Shown: positions 17,888 to 27,212 of the stretch, piece by piece
How positions within the stretch are numbered: the first letter of the stretch is position 1
Layout: each line of letters starts with the position of its first letter
Source of the DNA: Zhihengliuella halotolerans
Lineage (GTDB): Bacteria > Actinomycetota > Actinomycetes > Actinomycetales > Micrococcaceae
Assembly: GCF_004217565.1 (NCBI RefSeq)
Contig: NZ_SHLA01000001.1
Span: 2,852,001 to 2,916,000 of the forward strand
Direction: 5' to 3'
DNA: 64,000 bases
Made by a program: the position numbers and the translations under genes
Notes under the pieces: model-generated
Told to the model about the DNA's origin: nothing
Databases searched by the model: none
The model's input: only the letters and a program-made list of their open reading frames with translations

Positions 17888-18646
17888 ATGGCACACATCG
17901 ATCTGAATTCGGACGTCGGCGAGTCCTTCGGCAACTGGTCGATGGGCGACGACGCCGCGATCTTCGAATCCGTCTCGAGCGCCAACGTCGCCTGCGGTTT
18001 CCATGCCGGGGACCCGACGACGATCGCGCAGACCTGCCGCGATGCGGCCGCCACGAACGTGACGATCGGGGCGCACGTCGGCTACCGGGATCTGGCCGGG
18101 TTCGGTCGCCGCTTCCTCGACTGCTCCCGCACCGAGCTCGCCGACGACGTGCTCTACCAGCTCGGCGCCCTGCAGGCCATGGCGGCTGCGGCCGGAAAAC
18201 GCATCCACTACGTCAAGCCCCACGGCGCCCTCTACAACGCGATCGTCACCCACGAGACGCACGCGGCCGCAGTCGTCGACGCCGTCCTCGCCTTCGGCGG
18301 CGACCTGCCGATCCTCGGCCTCCCGGGCTCCGTGGTGCACGCCAAGGCCGAGGCGGGGGGCCTGCGCACGGCCATCGAGGCCTTCGCCGACCGCAACTAC
18401 ACGCCGGAGGGGACCCTCGTCTCCCGGCGGGAACCGAACGCCGTCATCCACGACCCCGAGGCCGTCGCGGCGAACATGGTGCGCCTGGCGACCGCGGGCG
18501 AGATCGTCGCCGTCGACGGCACCGTGCTCAAGGTCGACGCCGAGAGCATCTGCGTGCACTCCGACACCCCCGGCGCGGTCGCAATGGCCGCCGCCGTGCG
18601 CCGCGGCCTCGAGGACGCCGGCGTGCACATCCGGAGTTTCGCGTGA
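17888..18646 (+). CDS. pxpA: 5-oxoprolinase subunit A (LamB/YcsF family)
   Basis: A 252-residue protein from ATG 17888 with the family opening [19 protein letters not shown] and the segments [14 protein letters not shown] and [15 protein letters not shown]. PxpA works with PxpB and PxpC in ATP-dependent opening of 5-oxoproline to glutamate. It overlaps the next gene by four bases (GTGA type). An operator palindrome lies upstream, and GAGG precedes the start. The function is well established for the family; the biotin-linked partner downstream raises the question of a modified reaction here. Confidence 0.94.
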   Translation: MAHIDLNSDVGESFGNWSMGDDAAIFESVSSANVACGFHAGDPTTIAQTCRDAAATNVTIGAHVGYRDLAGFGRRFLDCSRTELADDVLYQLGALQAMAAAAGKRIHYVKPHGALYNAIVTHETHAAAVVDAVLAFGGDLPILGLPGSVVHAKAEAGGLRTAIEAFADRNYTPEGTLVSRREPNAVIHDPEAVAANMVRLATAGEIVAVDGTVLKVDAESICVHSDTPGAVAMAAAVRRGLEDAGVHIRSFA

Positions 18647-21600
18647 AACGCTTCGAGGTCCGCCCCTTCGGCGACCGGGCGCTGCTCATCGAGCTGGAGG
18701 GCCTCGACGACGTCCTGGCCCTGCAGGCCGAGCTCGCCGAGCACCCGCTCCCCGGGCAGAGCGAGGTGGTCGCGGCCGCCACGACCGTGCTCCTCCGCGC
18801 CGACTCGCCCGCCGCGGCGCGGCGCCTGACCGAGCGCCTGCGCGCGGGCCTGCCGGAAACCTCCGGCACCACCGGCACCGGCCGCCTGGTCGAGATCGAC
18901 GTCATGTACGACGGCGACGACCTCGCCGAAGTCTCCCGCCTCACCGGACTCAGCCCCGAGGGTGTCGTCGCCGCGCACACCGGCACGGAGTGGACGGGCG
19001 CATTCGGCGGATTCGCACCGGGTTTCACCTACCTCGGCGGTGGCGATCCGCGCCTGAGCGTGCCGCGCCGGGACAGCCCCCGCACCGCCGTGCCCGCCGG
19101 GTCGGTCGCCTTGGCCGGCGAGTACTCGGCGGTCTACCCCCGCGAGAGCCCGGGCGGCTGGCAGCTCATCGGCCGCACCGACGCCGTCCTCTGGGACCTC
19201 GGGCGCGAGCAGCCGGCGCTCATCGCCCCGCTGGACCGCGTACGCTTCCGCGCCGCCACCGAGCGGCTCACCCTGGCCAGCTCCACGAGCGACGCCGCGT
19301 ACGCCGCACCCGAGGCTCCCGACGCCACCGCCGAGGCCGGCCTCCAGGTCCTCGACCCCGGCCTGCAGAGCCTCGTCCAGGACCTCGGCCGCCCCGGTCA
19401 GGCGGCACTCGGCGTGCCCGCCTCGGGTGCCGCCGATCGCCCGGCCGCCGCCCAGGCCAACCGCCTGCTCGGCAATCCGGCCGCGGACGCCGTCGTCGAA
19501 ATCCTCCTCGCCCGCTCGCGTTTCCGCGCGGTCGGCGACCAGGTGCTGGCCCTGACGGGCGCCACCGCGGAGGCGGTCATCACCCAGGCGGCGTCCGACG
19601 AACGCCGGATCGAGCGCGCAGCGCCGTTCGACGCCCCGTTCGCGCTGCTGGACGGCGAGACCCTCATCCTCTCCCCCGCGACGGCCGGGCTGCGCACCTA
19701 CCTCGGGCTCCGCGGCGGCATCGCGGCCGAGTCCACCCTCGGCAGCCGCGCAACCGACTCCCTCTCCGGGCTCGGCCCGGCGCCGCTGACCGCGGGGGCG
19801 CTCCTGCCCCGCCTCGCCTCGCCCGGTCTGCGCCCGGTCGGGTCGCCGGAGCCCGGCACCCTCCGCCTCCCGGACCCGCACGACGACGCCGCGACCCTGC
19901 GCTTCGTGCCCGGCCCGCGTGCGGACTGGTTCGGCGACGAGGAGCTGGCCCGGTTCTCCGATCAGACGTGGACCGTCGGATCCGATTCGAACCGGGTGGG
20001 CGTGCGCCTGCAGGTCACGGACCGCGGCCGTGGCGCTCCCGGGCCGCTGGTGCGCCAGCACGAGGGAGAGCTCGCGAGCGAGCCGATGGTCGCCGGCGCG
20101 CTCCAGGTCCCACCATCGGGCCTGCCCGTGCTGTTCATGGCCGATCACCCGGTCACGGGCGGCTACCCGGTGATCGGCACAGTGATCGCCGAGGACCTGC
20201 CGGTCGCGGCCCAGCTGCCGCCCGGGTCGCGGATCCGCTTCCGCGCTGTCGCCGCCGGCGCCGATCCCGCGGAGGACAGCGAGCCGCCGTCGTCCGCCTC
20301 CCCCGCCACACCGAAGACGCCGAAGACACCTGCCGAGAGGAACACCGTGCTGAAGAAGGTCCTGATCGCCAACCGCGGCGAGATCGCCGTCCGCATCGCC
20401 CGCGCCTGCGCGGACGCGGGCCTGAAGTCGGTGGCCGTCTACTCGGATCCCGACGCCGACGCGCTGCACGTGCGCCGCGCCGACGAGGCGTATCCGCTCA
20501 GCGGCACGTCGGGCGCCGACACCTACCTGAACATCGAGAAGGTCCTCGACGCGGCCCGCCGCTCCGGGGCCGACGCCGTGCACCCCGGGTACGGCTTCCT
20601 CTCGGAGAACGCGGACTTCGCCCAGGCCGTGATCGACGCGAATCTGGCGTGGATCGGGCCGGACCCGGAGACGATCCGCGCGCTCGGCAACAAGGTGACC
20701 GCGCGCGACATCGCCGTGGCCGCCGGCGCGCCGCTCGTGCCCGGCAGCGACGGCCCCGTCGAGACCGCCGACGCGGCCCGTGCGTTCGCCGAGGAGCACG
20801 GGTTGCCGATCATCATCAAGGCCGCCCACGGCGGCGGCGGGCGCGGCATGCGCATCGCCCGCGAGCTGGGCGAGGTGGAGGAGGCCTTCGCCTCTGCGGT
20901 GCGCGAGGCCGAGGTCGCGTTCGGGCGCGGCGAGTGCTTCGTCGAGCGGTTCCTGGACAAGCCGCGCCATGTGGAGGCGCAGGTGCTCGCGGACCGCCAC
21001 GGGAACGTCGTCGTGGTGGGCACGCGCGACTGCTCGCTGCAGCGCCGGAATCAGAAGCTCGTGGAGGAGGCTCCGGCGCCGTTCCTGACCGACGACCAGC
21101 GCTCGCGCATCCACGAGGCCGCCCGCGAAATCTGCCGGACCGCCGGCTACACGGGCGCCGGAACGGTCGAGTTCCTCGTCGCTCCGGACGGGCTGATCTC
21201 GTTCCTCGAGGTCAACACGCGCCTGCAGGTCGAGCACCCGATCACCGAGGAAACCACCGGCGTCGATCTCGTCGCTGAGCAGTTCCGGATCGCGGCCGGT
21301 GAGCCGCTGTCCTTGACGGAGGATCCAGCGCCCCGCGGACACGCGTTCGAGTTCCGCATCAACGCCGAGGACCCCCCGCGCGGCTTCCTGCCCGCCCCCG
21401 GTGACGTGACCCGGTTCGACGTACCCACCGGCGCCGGCGTCCGCGTCGACACCGGCGTGCGGACGGGCTCATCCGTCCCGGCCGCGTACGACTCGCTCAT
21501 GGCCAAGCTCATCGTCGTCGGCGCCACCCGCGAGCAGGCCCTGGTCCGCGCCCGGGCCGCGCTCGACGAGTTCGAGATCGAGGGCGTGCCGAGCGTCCTG

Positions 21601-22098
21601 CCCTTCCACCGCGCGGTCGTCGCCGATGCGGCGTTCACGGGCAGCGAGGCGTTCGGCGTGTACACGACGTGGATCGAGGACGCGTTCCAGCCCGGCGACT
21701 CCGCCGTCGAAGGCTCCGAGGACATCGCGCTGCCCGCTCGCGACGGCCGCCGCGAGCGGATCACCGTCGACATCGACGGGAAGGGAGTCCAGGTCGGCGT
21801 CCCCGCGGATCTGCTGTCCGCGTTGCGCGCCGGCGGCGGGGCCCCGTCCGGTACTGCGGCGGAGGAGCACGACGACGGCGCTGCCGAGGCGCTCGCGTCG
21901 CCGGTGGAAGGCAACCTGGTCAAGTGGGTGGCTGAGGACGGCGCCCGCATCGAGGCCGGGGACCCTGTGGCCATCGTGGAGGCGATGAAGATGGAGTCGC
22001 CCGTGCCCGCGCACCGCAACGGAGTCTTCGCCCGCGGCGACCAGGAGCCGGGGCAGGCCGTGAAGCGCGGCGAGGCGCTCGGGAGGATCGACGGCTAG
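18643..22098 (+). CDS. Fused PxpB-PxpC (5-oxoprolinase B/C) with biotin carboxylase and biotin carrier domain
   Basis: One uninterrupted 1151-codon frame contains four modules. Residues 1-205 are PxpB/KipI-like ([30 protein letters not shown]). Residues 222-550 are PxpC/KipA-like ([39 protein letters not shown]). After a Pro/Thr-rich linker (551-568) comes biotin carboxylase ([40 protein letters not shown]). The C-terminal carrier has EAMKMES with Lys1116 as biotinylation site. PxpB and PxpC are relatives of the carboxyltransferase modules of urea carboxylase. The module order is a permutation of that enzyme. A GTG at 20347 after GAGAGGA could also allow separate translation of the BC-carrier half. 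Confidence 0.88.
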   Translation: MKRFEVRPFGDRALLIELEGLDDVLALQAELAEHPLPGQSEVVAAATTVLLRADSPAAARRLTERLRAGLPETSGTTGTGRLVEIDVMYDGDDLAEVSRLTGLSPEGVVAAHTGTEWTGAFGGFAPGFTYLGGGDPRLSVPRRDSPRTAVPAGSVALAGEYSAVYPRESPGGWQLIGRTDAVLWDLGREQPALIAPLDRVRFRAATERLTLASSTSDAAYAAPEAPDATAEAGLQVLDPGLQSLVQDLGRPGQAALGVPASGAADRPAAAQANRLLGNPAADAVVEILLARSRFRAVGDQVLALTGATAEAVITQAASDERRIERAAPFDAPFALLDGETLILSPATAGLRTYLGLRGGIAAESTLGSRATDSLSGLGPAPLTAGALLPRLASPGLRPVGSPEPGTLRLPDPHDDAATLRFVPGPRADWFGDEELARFSDQTWTVGSDSNRVGVRLQVTDRGRGAPGPLVRQHEGELASEPMVAGALQVPPSGLPVLFMADHPVTGGYPVIGTVIAEDLPVAAQLPPGSRIRFRAVAAGADPAEDSEPPSSASPATPKTPKTPAERNTVLKKVLIANRGEIAVRIARACADAGLKSVAVYSDPDADALHVRRADEAYPLSGTSGADTYLNIEKVLDAARRSGADAVHPGYGFLSENADFAQAVIDANLAWIGPDPETIRALGNKVTARDIAVAAGAPLVPGSDGPVETADAARAFAEEHGLPIIIKAAHGGGGRGMRIARELGEVEEAFASAVREAEVAFGRGECFVERFLDKPRHVEAQVLADRHGNVVVVGTRDCSLQRRNQKLVEEAPAPFLTDDQRSRIHEAAREICRTAGYTGAGTVEFLVAPDGLISFLEVNTRLQVEHPITEETTGVDLVAEQFRIAAGEPLSLTEDPAPRGHAFEFRINAEDPPRGFLPAPGDVTRFDVPTGAGVRVDTGVRTGSSVPAAYDSLMAKLIVVGATREQALVRARAALDEFEIEGVPSVLPFHRAVVADAAFTGSEAFGVYTTWIEDAFQPGDSAVEGSEDIALPARDGRRERITVDIDGKGVQVGVPADLLSALRAGGGAPSGTAAEEHDDGAAEALASPVEGNLVKWVAEDGARIEAGDPVAIVEAMKMESPVPAHRNGVFARGDQEPGQAVKRGEALGRIDG

Positions 22099-22107
22099 AT
22101 TGGTCTC

Positions 22108-22791
22108 ATGCCACTGCCCCGCCCGATCAGCTACGCGTTCCCCGACGAGTCCGCCCCGCACGCGCACACCGGGGCGTGGGTCGCGTCCGTGCTCCGCACG
22201 TCGATCGCGGACGGGCAGCTCGCGCCGGGCACGAAGCTCTCGGAGCAGCGGCTCGCCGAGGAGCTGAAGGTCTCCCGGAACACGCTGCGCGAGGCCTTCA
22301 CGGTGCTGGCGGGCGAGCTGATCGTGACCCGGCTTCCGAACCGGGGCGTGTTCGTGACGTCCCCGGACGCTGAGCAGATCCGGGAGATCTACCGGGTCCG
22401 GCGCCTCCTGGAGCCCGCCGCCATCCTCTGGGGAACCCGCCTCGATGTGCCGGCCCTGGAGGGTGTGGTCGAGACCGCTCATCGTGCCCGCAACGAGGGC
22501 GACATCGCCGCGATGGCCTCCGCGAACCAGCGGTTCCACGAACAGCTGATCCGGGCCACGGAGAGCAGCCAGGTCGAGCGGCTGATGACGCAAGTGCTGG
22601 CGCAGATGCGCCTGGTGTTCCACGCGATGCACCGCGCCCCGGACTTCCATTCCCACTATGTGGACGCGAATATCGCCCTGGTCCAGCTGCTGCGGGAAGG
22701 CCAGCGCTCGGCGGCGGCCGACGAGTTGCGCACGTACCTCGATCGGGCCGAAGCCGAGCTGCTCGCGCACCTCGAAGCCGACGGGGACTGA
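22108..22791 (+). CDS. GntR-family transcriptional regulator with FCD domain
   Basis: A 227-residue protein starting nine bases after the fusion gene. The winged-helix region reads GTKLSEQRLAEELKVSRNTLREAFTVL. The C-terminal all-helical FCD effector domain starts at QIREIYRVRRLLEPAA and contains the expected histidines (NQRFHEQLI). It ends the pxpA operon, so it is likely self-regulated through the operator before pxpA. It is the best candidate for the TTGTT-N-AACAA sites near 17.8 and 27.15 kb. Its ligand is probably a pathway intermediate, not determined here. Confidence 0.9.
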   Translation: MPLPRPISYAFPDESAPHAHTGAWVASVLRTSIADGQLAPGTKLSEQRLAEELKVSRNTLREAFTVLAGELIVTRLPNRGVFVTSPDAEQIREIYRVRRLLEPAAILWGTRLDVPALEGVVETAHRARNEGDIAAMASANQRFHEQLIRATESSQVERLMTQVLAQMRLVFHAMHRAPDFHSHYVDANIALVQLLREGQRSAAADELRTYLDRAEAELLAHLEADGD

Positions 22792-22795
22792 AGAC

Positions 22796-24874
22796 CTATC
22801 CGGTCGATTCGTCGGTCCAGCCGAGCCAGTCCGGATAGCTGCTGGCGCTGCTCGCGCCCCGACGGAAATCGGCCTGTTCGTCACGCGTGTAGCCGAGGTG
22901 GCTCATGGTGCGGGCCGTGCTGGCACCGCGCTGGTCGGCTGCGATCAGCCGAGCCGACGTGATCGTCTCGCGGTTGTCGGGGGCGTTCCCGTGCAGGTCG
23001 CGGATCTTGCGGACCCGGCGCTTGTGGCGTTCCTTGATGGTCGGCGGCAGGTTCGTGATGCTGTAGCCGATGGCGCGTCGGTTGACCCACTCCAGGTGCC
23101 GGCTCAACCCGCGCAGCAGGACCGTTTCCGCGGGGCTCATCGCGTGTCGGGACGTGAAGGGGCCGGTGTCGCCGACGGGTTCGGCCGGGGTGTCCCACGG
23201 CGCGTCCGGAGTTCCGGCGCGCTGCTGATCCCACCACGTGGTCGCCTGAACCGTTCCGTCCGAAGTGAGGGTAAGCCTGAGCAGACCCCAGGATTTGAGC
23301 CGGTGGCAACGCTTGCAGACACTGACGAGATTGTCGAGGCTCGTGGTGCCGCCGTCCTGCCATTCGATGACGTGGTCGGGTTCGCAGGCGGTAGCCCGTC
23401 GCCCGCATCCGGGAACCCGGCAGGTCCTGTCGCGCAGGGCCAGGGCGCGCTTCATGGCGGCAGTGGGGCGGTACTGGTCGGTGTCGAGGGCGACCATCGC
23501 GCCGGTCCAGGGGTCGGTGATGAGGCGCGTCCAGGTGGTGGAGTTCGGCAGGACGGCGGCGAGGTCGGCCGGATCGAAGGCGCCGAGCATCTCGGCCTCC
23601 GGCGCCACGGCGCCGACCGGCAGCTGCGGCCCGTCGTCGAACCGCTCGCCCGGAACCGGCTCTGGCGCGGGCTGCGCAGCGGCGGAGCGCTGGATTCCGG
23701 GCTGCGGAGCCAGTCCCGCCAGCCCCGGGAAGACGGTCGCGGGGATGGTGATGGCGACCTCGGGTGCGATGTTCTCCAGTCCGGAGCCGCGGGGGCCGGC
23801 GAGGAGCAGCTCGACGAAGGCGTCCGCGCGAACCTGGGATCGGGTCCGTTCGTCCACCGGAGCCTCGGGCTCATCGTCGGGGTAGCGGTCGGCGATGGCG
23901 CGGTCGATGGCCGGGTCGGTGTGCAGGGTTGCCAGTTCGGCCAGCCGGCGTTCGATGGCTTCGCCGGCGAGGGAGGGAATATAGGCGTGCAGGTGGCACA
24001 TGCCGTTCTCGCCAGGGGTGATGCGGATGTTGCGGTTCCGGCGTTCGACGGCGTAGCGCTGCGAGGCGCTGGTGTCGAGGAGGCGGTTGAGCAGGCGGGT
24101 ACCGGTGCGCCTGATCGAGGACGGGGTGCGCCCGGGGGCCTTCTCGAGCAGCGAATCGCAGAGGTCACGACGCCGGTCGCGGCATTCGAGTTCAGCCTCG
24201 ATGACCTGCTGGTCGAAGGTTTCGACGGCTTCGAGATCACCGCTGCACGGAGGTTCGGGGCGTTCTGGTTCGATCTTCCGGGAGAGGTCGACCATGGTCC
24301 GCGCGTGCGCAGAGCCGACGCGGCCCTGGGCCAGCGCCTCGAGGACCGCGGGGACGTTCTGACGGAGAATCCGTGCGCGCTCGACGTCGCGGGCCGCGCC
24401 CTGGAGGGTGCAGTCCCGGGCGACGGCGACCTGCTGCGCGACGACTTGGACGGTCGCCCGCTCGCGGAGCTGTCCGGTCATCACGGAGATCTCCATGCCG
24501 TCGGAGAGGGCCTTGACCTCGTCCAGATGAGCGGGGATCTCCTTCTGCGCCTGCTCCTCGAGGCGGGCGATCGCCTCATGTCCGCAGGCGGCGGCGAACC
24601 GGTGCAGATCCTCGGAGAAGTCCAGTAGCACCGCCGGATCCAGTTGGTCGGCCAGGACGGCCAAGGCCTCGATCCCGGGACGGGCAGAAGCACTGTCCGC
24701 GGGCCCGGGGCCGCACCCGTCCGCCGTCTGCGCGTCGGCGTAGTCGGCACCTGCCGAGGCCAGCGCCTGCTGCCAGGGCCGACGGCGGTGCACCAGCAGC
24801 AGCGGGGAACCGGAGGCGGTCCGCTCGATGGCGGTCCCTCCCGTTTCCTCTCTCCGCTTCCGTGGTGAGTCCAT
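22796..24874 (-). CDS. DUF222 / HNH endonuclease-domain protein (13E12 repeat type)
   Basis: A 692-residue protein. The long helical DUF222 region (about residues 60-420) precedes a C-terminal HNH zinc-nuclease-like domain, CRVPGCGRRATACEPDHVIEWQDGGTTSLDNLVSVCKRCH, shown here in outline as C-x4-C, D-H, N and C-x2-C residues. This is the multi-copy actinobacterial family first seen as the 13E12 repeat in Mycobacterium. Its role is unsettled; mobile or selfish behaviour and DNA processing have been suggested. It sits between the two halves of the 5-oxoproline locus on the opposite strand to pxpA and may have been inserted there. Confidence 0.88.
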   Translation of the reverse strand: MDSPRKRREETGGTAIERTASGSPLLLVHRRRPWQQALASAGADYADAQTADGCGPGPADSASARPGIEALAVLADQLDPAVLLDFSEDLHRFAAACGHEAIARLEEQAQKEIPAHLDEVKALSDGMEISVMTGQLRERATVQVVAQQVAVARDCTLQGAARDVERARILRQNVPAVLEALAQGRVGSAHARTMVDLSRKIEPERPEPPCSGDLEAVETFDQQVIEAELECRDRRRDLCDSLLEKAPGRTPSSIRRTGTRLLNRLLDTSASQRYAVERRNRNIRITPGENGMCHLHAYIPSLAGEAIERRLAELATLHTDPAIDRAIADRYPDDEPEAPVDERTRSQVRADAFVELLLAGPRGSGLENIAPEVAITIPATVFPGLAGLAPQPGIQRSAAAQPAPEPVPGERFDDGPQLPVGAVAPEAEMLGAFDPADLAAVLPNSTTWTRLITDPWTGAMVALDTDQYRPTAAMKRALALRDRTCRVPGCGRRATACEPDHVIEWQDGGTTSLDNLVSVCKRCHRLKSWGLLRLTLTSDGTVQATTWWDQQRAGTPDAPWDTPAEPVGDTGPFTSRHAMSPAETVLLRGLSRHLEWVNRRAIGYSITNLPPTIKERHKRRVRKIRDLHGNAPDNRETITSARLIAADQRGASTARTMSHLGYTRDEQADFRRGASSASSYPDWLGWTDESTG

Positions 24875-24915
24875 GCTGCAATTCTAGGAAGTGCCACCCA
24901 CATTTTGGCTCGTCC

Positions 24916-24927
24916 GGAGGTACCTCC
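24916..24927. promoter_or_regulatory. Perfect 12-bp palindrome upstream of the DUF222-HNH gene
   Basis: GGAGGTACCTCC is a perfect palindrome 42 bases upstream of the HNH gene and 65 bases past the end of the DUF1445 gene, both on the minus strand. It could be an operator. It is too short and loop-free to be a convincing terminator. Confidence 0.35.
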
Positions 24928-24991
24928 TCGAGTACTCTTTTCGTCGGCCGTCAGTGCTGACATTGCGGCGACGACGCCCGGAATGGGACGC

Positions 24992-25801
24992 CTACGGAAC
25001 CTGGTAGTCGACGTCGCGGGCGTCCGCGATGAGCATGTAGCCCGGGGCGTGGCCGATGGCCAGCGCCGGCCGCGACTCCATGACCGCCGCCTGCGGGGTC
25101 ACGCCGCAGGCCCAGAACACCGGCAGGTGGCCCTCCGGAATCTCGACGGCGTCCCCGAAGTCGGGGCGGCCGAGATCCTCGATGCCGATGTCCGCCGGAT
25201 TGCCCACGTGCACGGGCGCCCCATGGACCGCCGGATAGCGGGAGGTGATGCGCACGGCGTCGGAGACCTGTGAGGCCGGGATCGGGCGCATCGAGACCAC
25301 CGTGGGTCCCGACAGCCGTCCCGCGCTCGTGCTGCGGATCGAGGTCTTGTACATGGGTACGTTGACGCCCTGGTCGATGTGCGCGATCCGGATCCCGGCG
25401 TCCATCAGCGCGGACTCGAAGGTGAAGGAGCACCCGATGATGAACGTGACGAGGTCGTCCCGCCACCAGCCCGTGATGTCGGTCGTCTCAGCGGTCGGAA
25501 CGCCGTCCTCGTAGACCACGTACTTCGGCACGTCCGTGCGGATGTCACCACCCGCGAGCAGCTCGCTCGCCGTCTGGCCAGCCTCGAGCACGCCGAGCAG
25601 CGGGCAGGATTTCGGGTTCCGCTGGGCGAAGAGCAGCACGTCGAAGGCCTGCGACTGCGGGACGATCAGAACGTTGGCCTGGGCGAATCCTCGAGACCAT
25701 CCGGCGGTGGCGGTACTTAGCCCGGCTCGGAAAAGGGCGCGCGCCGCAGCGGGCGTCAGGCGGGCCGCCTCGGCAGCACCGGGAGTCACTGGCGTCGTCA
25801 T
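24992..25801 (-). CDS. DUF1445 putative hydro-lyase (YcsI / D-glutamate cyclase-like family)
   Basis: A 269-residue protein from ATG 25801; the frame continues upstream but that part is shadow. It carries the family patterns SRGFAQANVLIVPQSQAFDVLLFAQRNPKSCPLLGV, TFIIGCSFTFESALMDAG and VFWACGVTPQAAV. YcsI-type proteins are encoded with 5-oxoprolinase subunits in B. subtilis. A mammalian relative, D-glutamate cyclase, converts D-glutamate to 5-oxo-D-proline. A role in 5-oxoproline or D-glutamate metabolism is a reasonable inference. It is the second gene after the NRAMP-like transporter, 44 bases downstream. Confidence 0.87.
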   Translation of the reverse strand: MTTPVTPGAAEAARLTPAAARALFRAGLSTATAGWSRGFAQANVLIVPQSQAFDVLLFAQRNPKSCPLLGVLEAGQTASELLAGGDIRTDVPKYVVYEDGVPTAETTDITGWWRDDLVTFIIGCSFTFESALMDAGIRIAHIDQGVNVPMYKTSIRSTSAGRLSGPTVVSMRPIPASQVSDAVRITSRYPAVHGAPVHVGNPADIGIEDLGRPDFGDAVEIPEGHLPVFWACGVTPQAAVMESRPALAIGHAPGYMLIADARDVDYQVP

Positions 25802-25845
25802 GGTTCTTCCTGTCCGGTTGACGGGTAGCTGGCGAGGGCGCCGGG

Positions 25846-27066
25846 TCACGACCAGAGGGCGGCCAGGCTGGCGAGCGAGTTCCACCCGAGGAACAGGGTG
25901 AGCAGCCAGGCAGCGGCCCCGACGACGATGAGCCATTTGGGGTAGACGTAGCCCTGCAGCAGGTCCCGGCGACGCCACGCGACCCACAGGAGGACGCCGA
26001 AGCCGACAGGCAGGATCAGCCCGTTGAAGGCGCCCGCGAAGATCAGCAGCGTCTGCGGCGCCTGACCCAGCAGCAGGAACGCCGTCAGGCAGACCAGGAT
26101 GAACGCGATGGTGACGCGGTTACGGACGGCGGGCGACGTCGTCGTGCGCGTGACGAACGAGACCGACGTGTAGGCCGCGCCGATCACGGAGGTCAGTGCA
26201 GCGGACCAGAGGATGACGCCGAAGAGGCGCATGCCGATCTCGCCGGCGGCGGCGCCGAACGCCTCGGCCGCCATGTTGTCGCTCGTCAGCGCGACGCCGC
26301 CGGCGACGACGCCAAGGATCGCCAGGAACAGCAGGATGCGCATTATGCCCGTGACGATGATGCTCAAAACCGAGCTGCGGCTGACCTCCTTGACGTGTTC
26401 GGGGCCGGAGGTGCCCGAGTCGATCATGCGGTGGGCGCCGGCGTAGGTGATGTAGCCGCCGACCGTGCCGCCGATGAGCGTGGTGATCGTCAGGAAGTCG
26501 ACCTCGGCGGGCATGACGGTGTTCTTCAGCGCCTCCCCGACCGGCGGCGCGGCGACGATCGCGACGTAGAGCATCAGCAGGATCATGATGGCGCCGAGGA
26601 GGACGACGATCCGATCGAGCGCCATTCCCGCGCGTTTGGAGACGAAGATGAGGATCGCGATGACGGCGGAGATCGCGCCGCCGATCTTGGGATCGAGGCC
26701 GAGCATGGCGTTCATGCCCAGACCCGCGCCGGCGATGTTGCCGATGTTGAAGACCATGCCGCCGAGGAAGACGAGTCCGGCGAGGAACCAGCCGATGCCC
26801 GGAAGGACCTTGTTGCCGAGTTCCTGCGCGCGCAGGCCGGAGACGCCGATGACCCGCCACACGTTCAACTGGACCGCGATGTCGACGACGATCGAGACCA
26901 TGATGGCGAAGGCGAACGCCGCGCCGAGCTGGACGGTGAAGACGGTGGTCTGGGTGATGAACCCCGGCCCGATCGCGCTGGTGGCCATGAGGAACATGGC
27001 ACCCATGAGCGCGGTGCGCCGGGCGGCGGGACTCATCGTGGGCTTCGACGCGGGTGCAGTCGACAT
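25846..27066 (-). CDS. NRAMP-family transporter (YcsG-like)
   Basis: A 406-residue protein with eleven membrane segments, from ATG 27066 behind GGAAGG six bases away. ATSAIGPGFITQTTVFT replaces the canonical metal-binding DPGN of true Mn/Fe transporters in helix 1. This fits the YcsG subgroup encoded beside pxpA-type genes. An organic substrate (5-oxoproline or a related acid) is therefore plausible, but the family name is kept neutral. Two GntR-type palindromes lie 80-120 bases upstream. Confidence 0.82.
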   Translation of the reverse strand: MSTAPASKPTMSPAARRTALMGAMFLMATSAIGPGFITQTTVFTVQLGAAFAFAIMVSIVVDIAVQLNVWRVIGVSGLRAQELGNKVLPGIGWFLAGLVFLGGMVFNIGNIAGAGLGMNAMLGLDPKIGGAISAVIAILIFVSKRAGMALDRIVVLLGAIMILLMLYVAIVAAPPVGEALKNTVMPAEVDFLTITTLIGGTVGGYITYAGAHRMIDSGTSGPEHVKEVSRSSVLSIIVTGIMRILLFLAILGVVAGGVALTSDNMAAEAFGAAAGEIGMRLFGVILWSAALTSVIGAAYTSVSFVTRTTTSPAVRNRVTIAFILVCLTAFLLLGQAPQTLLIFAGAFNGLILPVGFGVLLWVAWRRRDLLQGYVYPKWLIVVGAAAWLLTLFLGWNSLASLAALWS

Positions 27067-27146
27067 GGTTGGCCTTCCGTGGTGGTTCGGATGCGGGCGG
27101 CGAAAAGTGAGCGCCGCCACACCTCAATACGAGAAGGACTCTACTT

Positions 27147-27159
27147 GTTGTTCAACAAT
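27147..27159. promoter_or_regulatory. GntR-type operator 1 upstream of the NRAMP-like gene
   Basis: GTTGTTCAACAAT contains the palindromic core TTGTT-C-AACAA (27148-27158), matching the site before pxpA. Its centre is 24 bases from the second copy, close to two helical turns, which would suit cooperative binding or looping. Confidence 0.68.
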
Positions 27160-27170
27160 CCGCGCAAGGG

Positions 27171-27183
27171 GTTGTTGAACAAT
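27171..27183. promoter_or_regulatory. GntR-type operator 2 upstream of the NRAMP-like gene
   Basis: GTTGTTGAACAAT differs from the pxpA-proximal site by one outer base only. It lies 105-117 bases before the NRAMP start and 30 bases past the end of the DapA-family gene. Confidence 0.68.
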
Positions 27184-27212
27184 CTTCGTCGTCGATACGA
27201 GCCGCTGGCAGC

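Noticed and set aside
18397-21342. 981-codon open frame on the minus strand opposite pxpA and the fusion gene
   Set aside because: It is rich in Arg/Gly/Ala/Glu with no domain pattern, and it mirrors well-supported genes on the plus strand. Long antisense frames are expected in GC-rich DNA.
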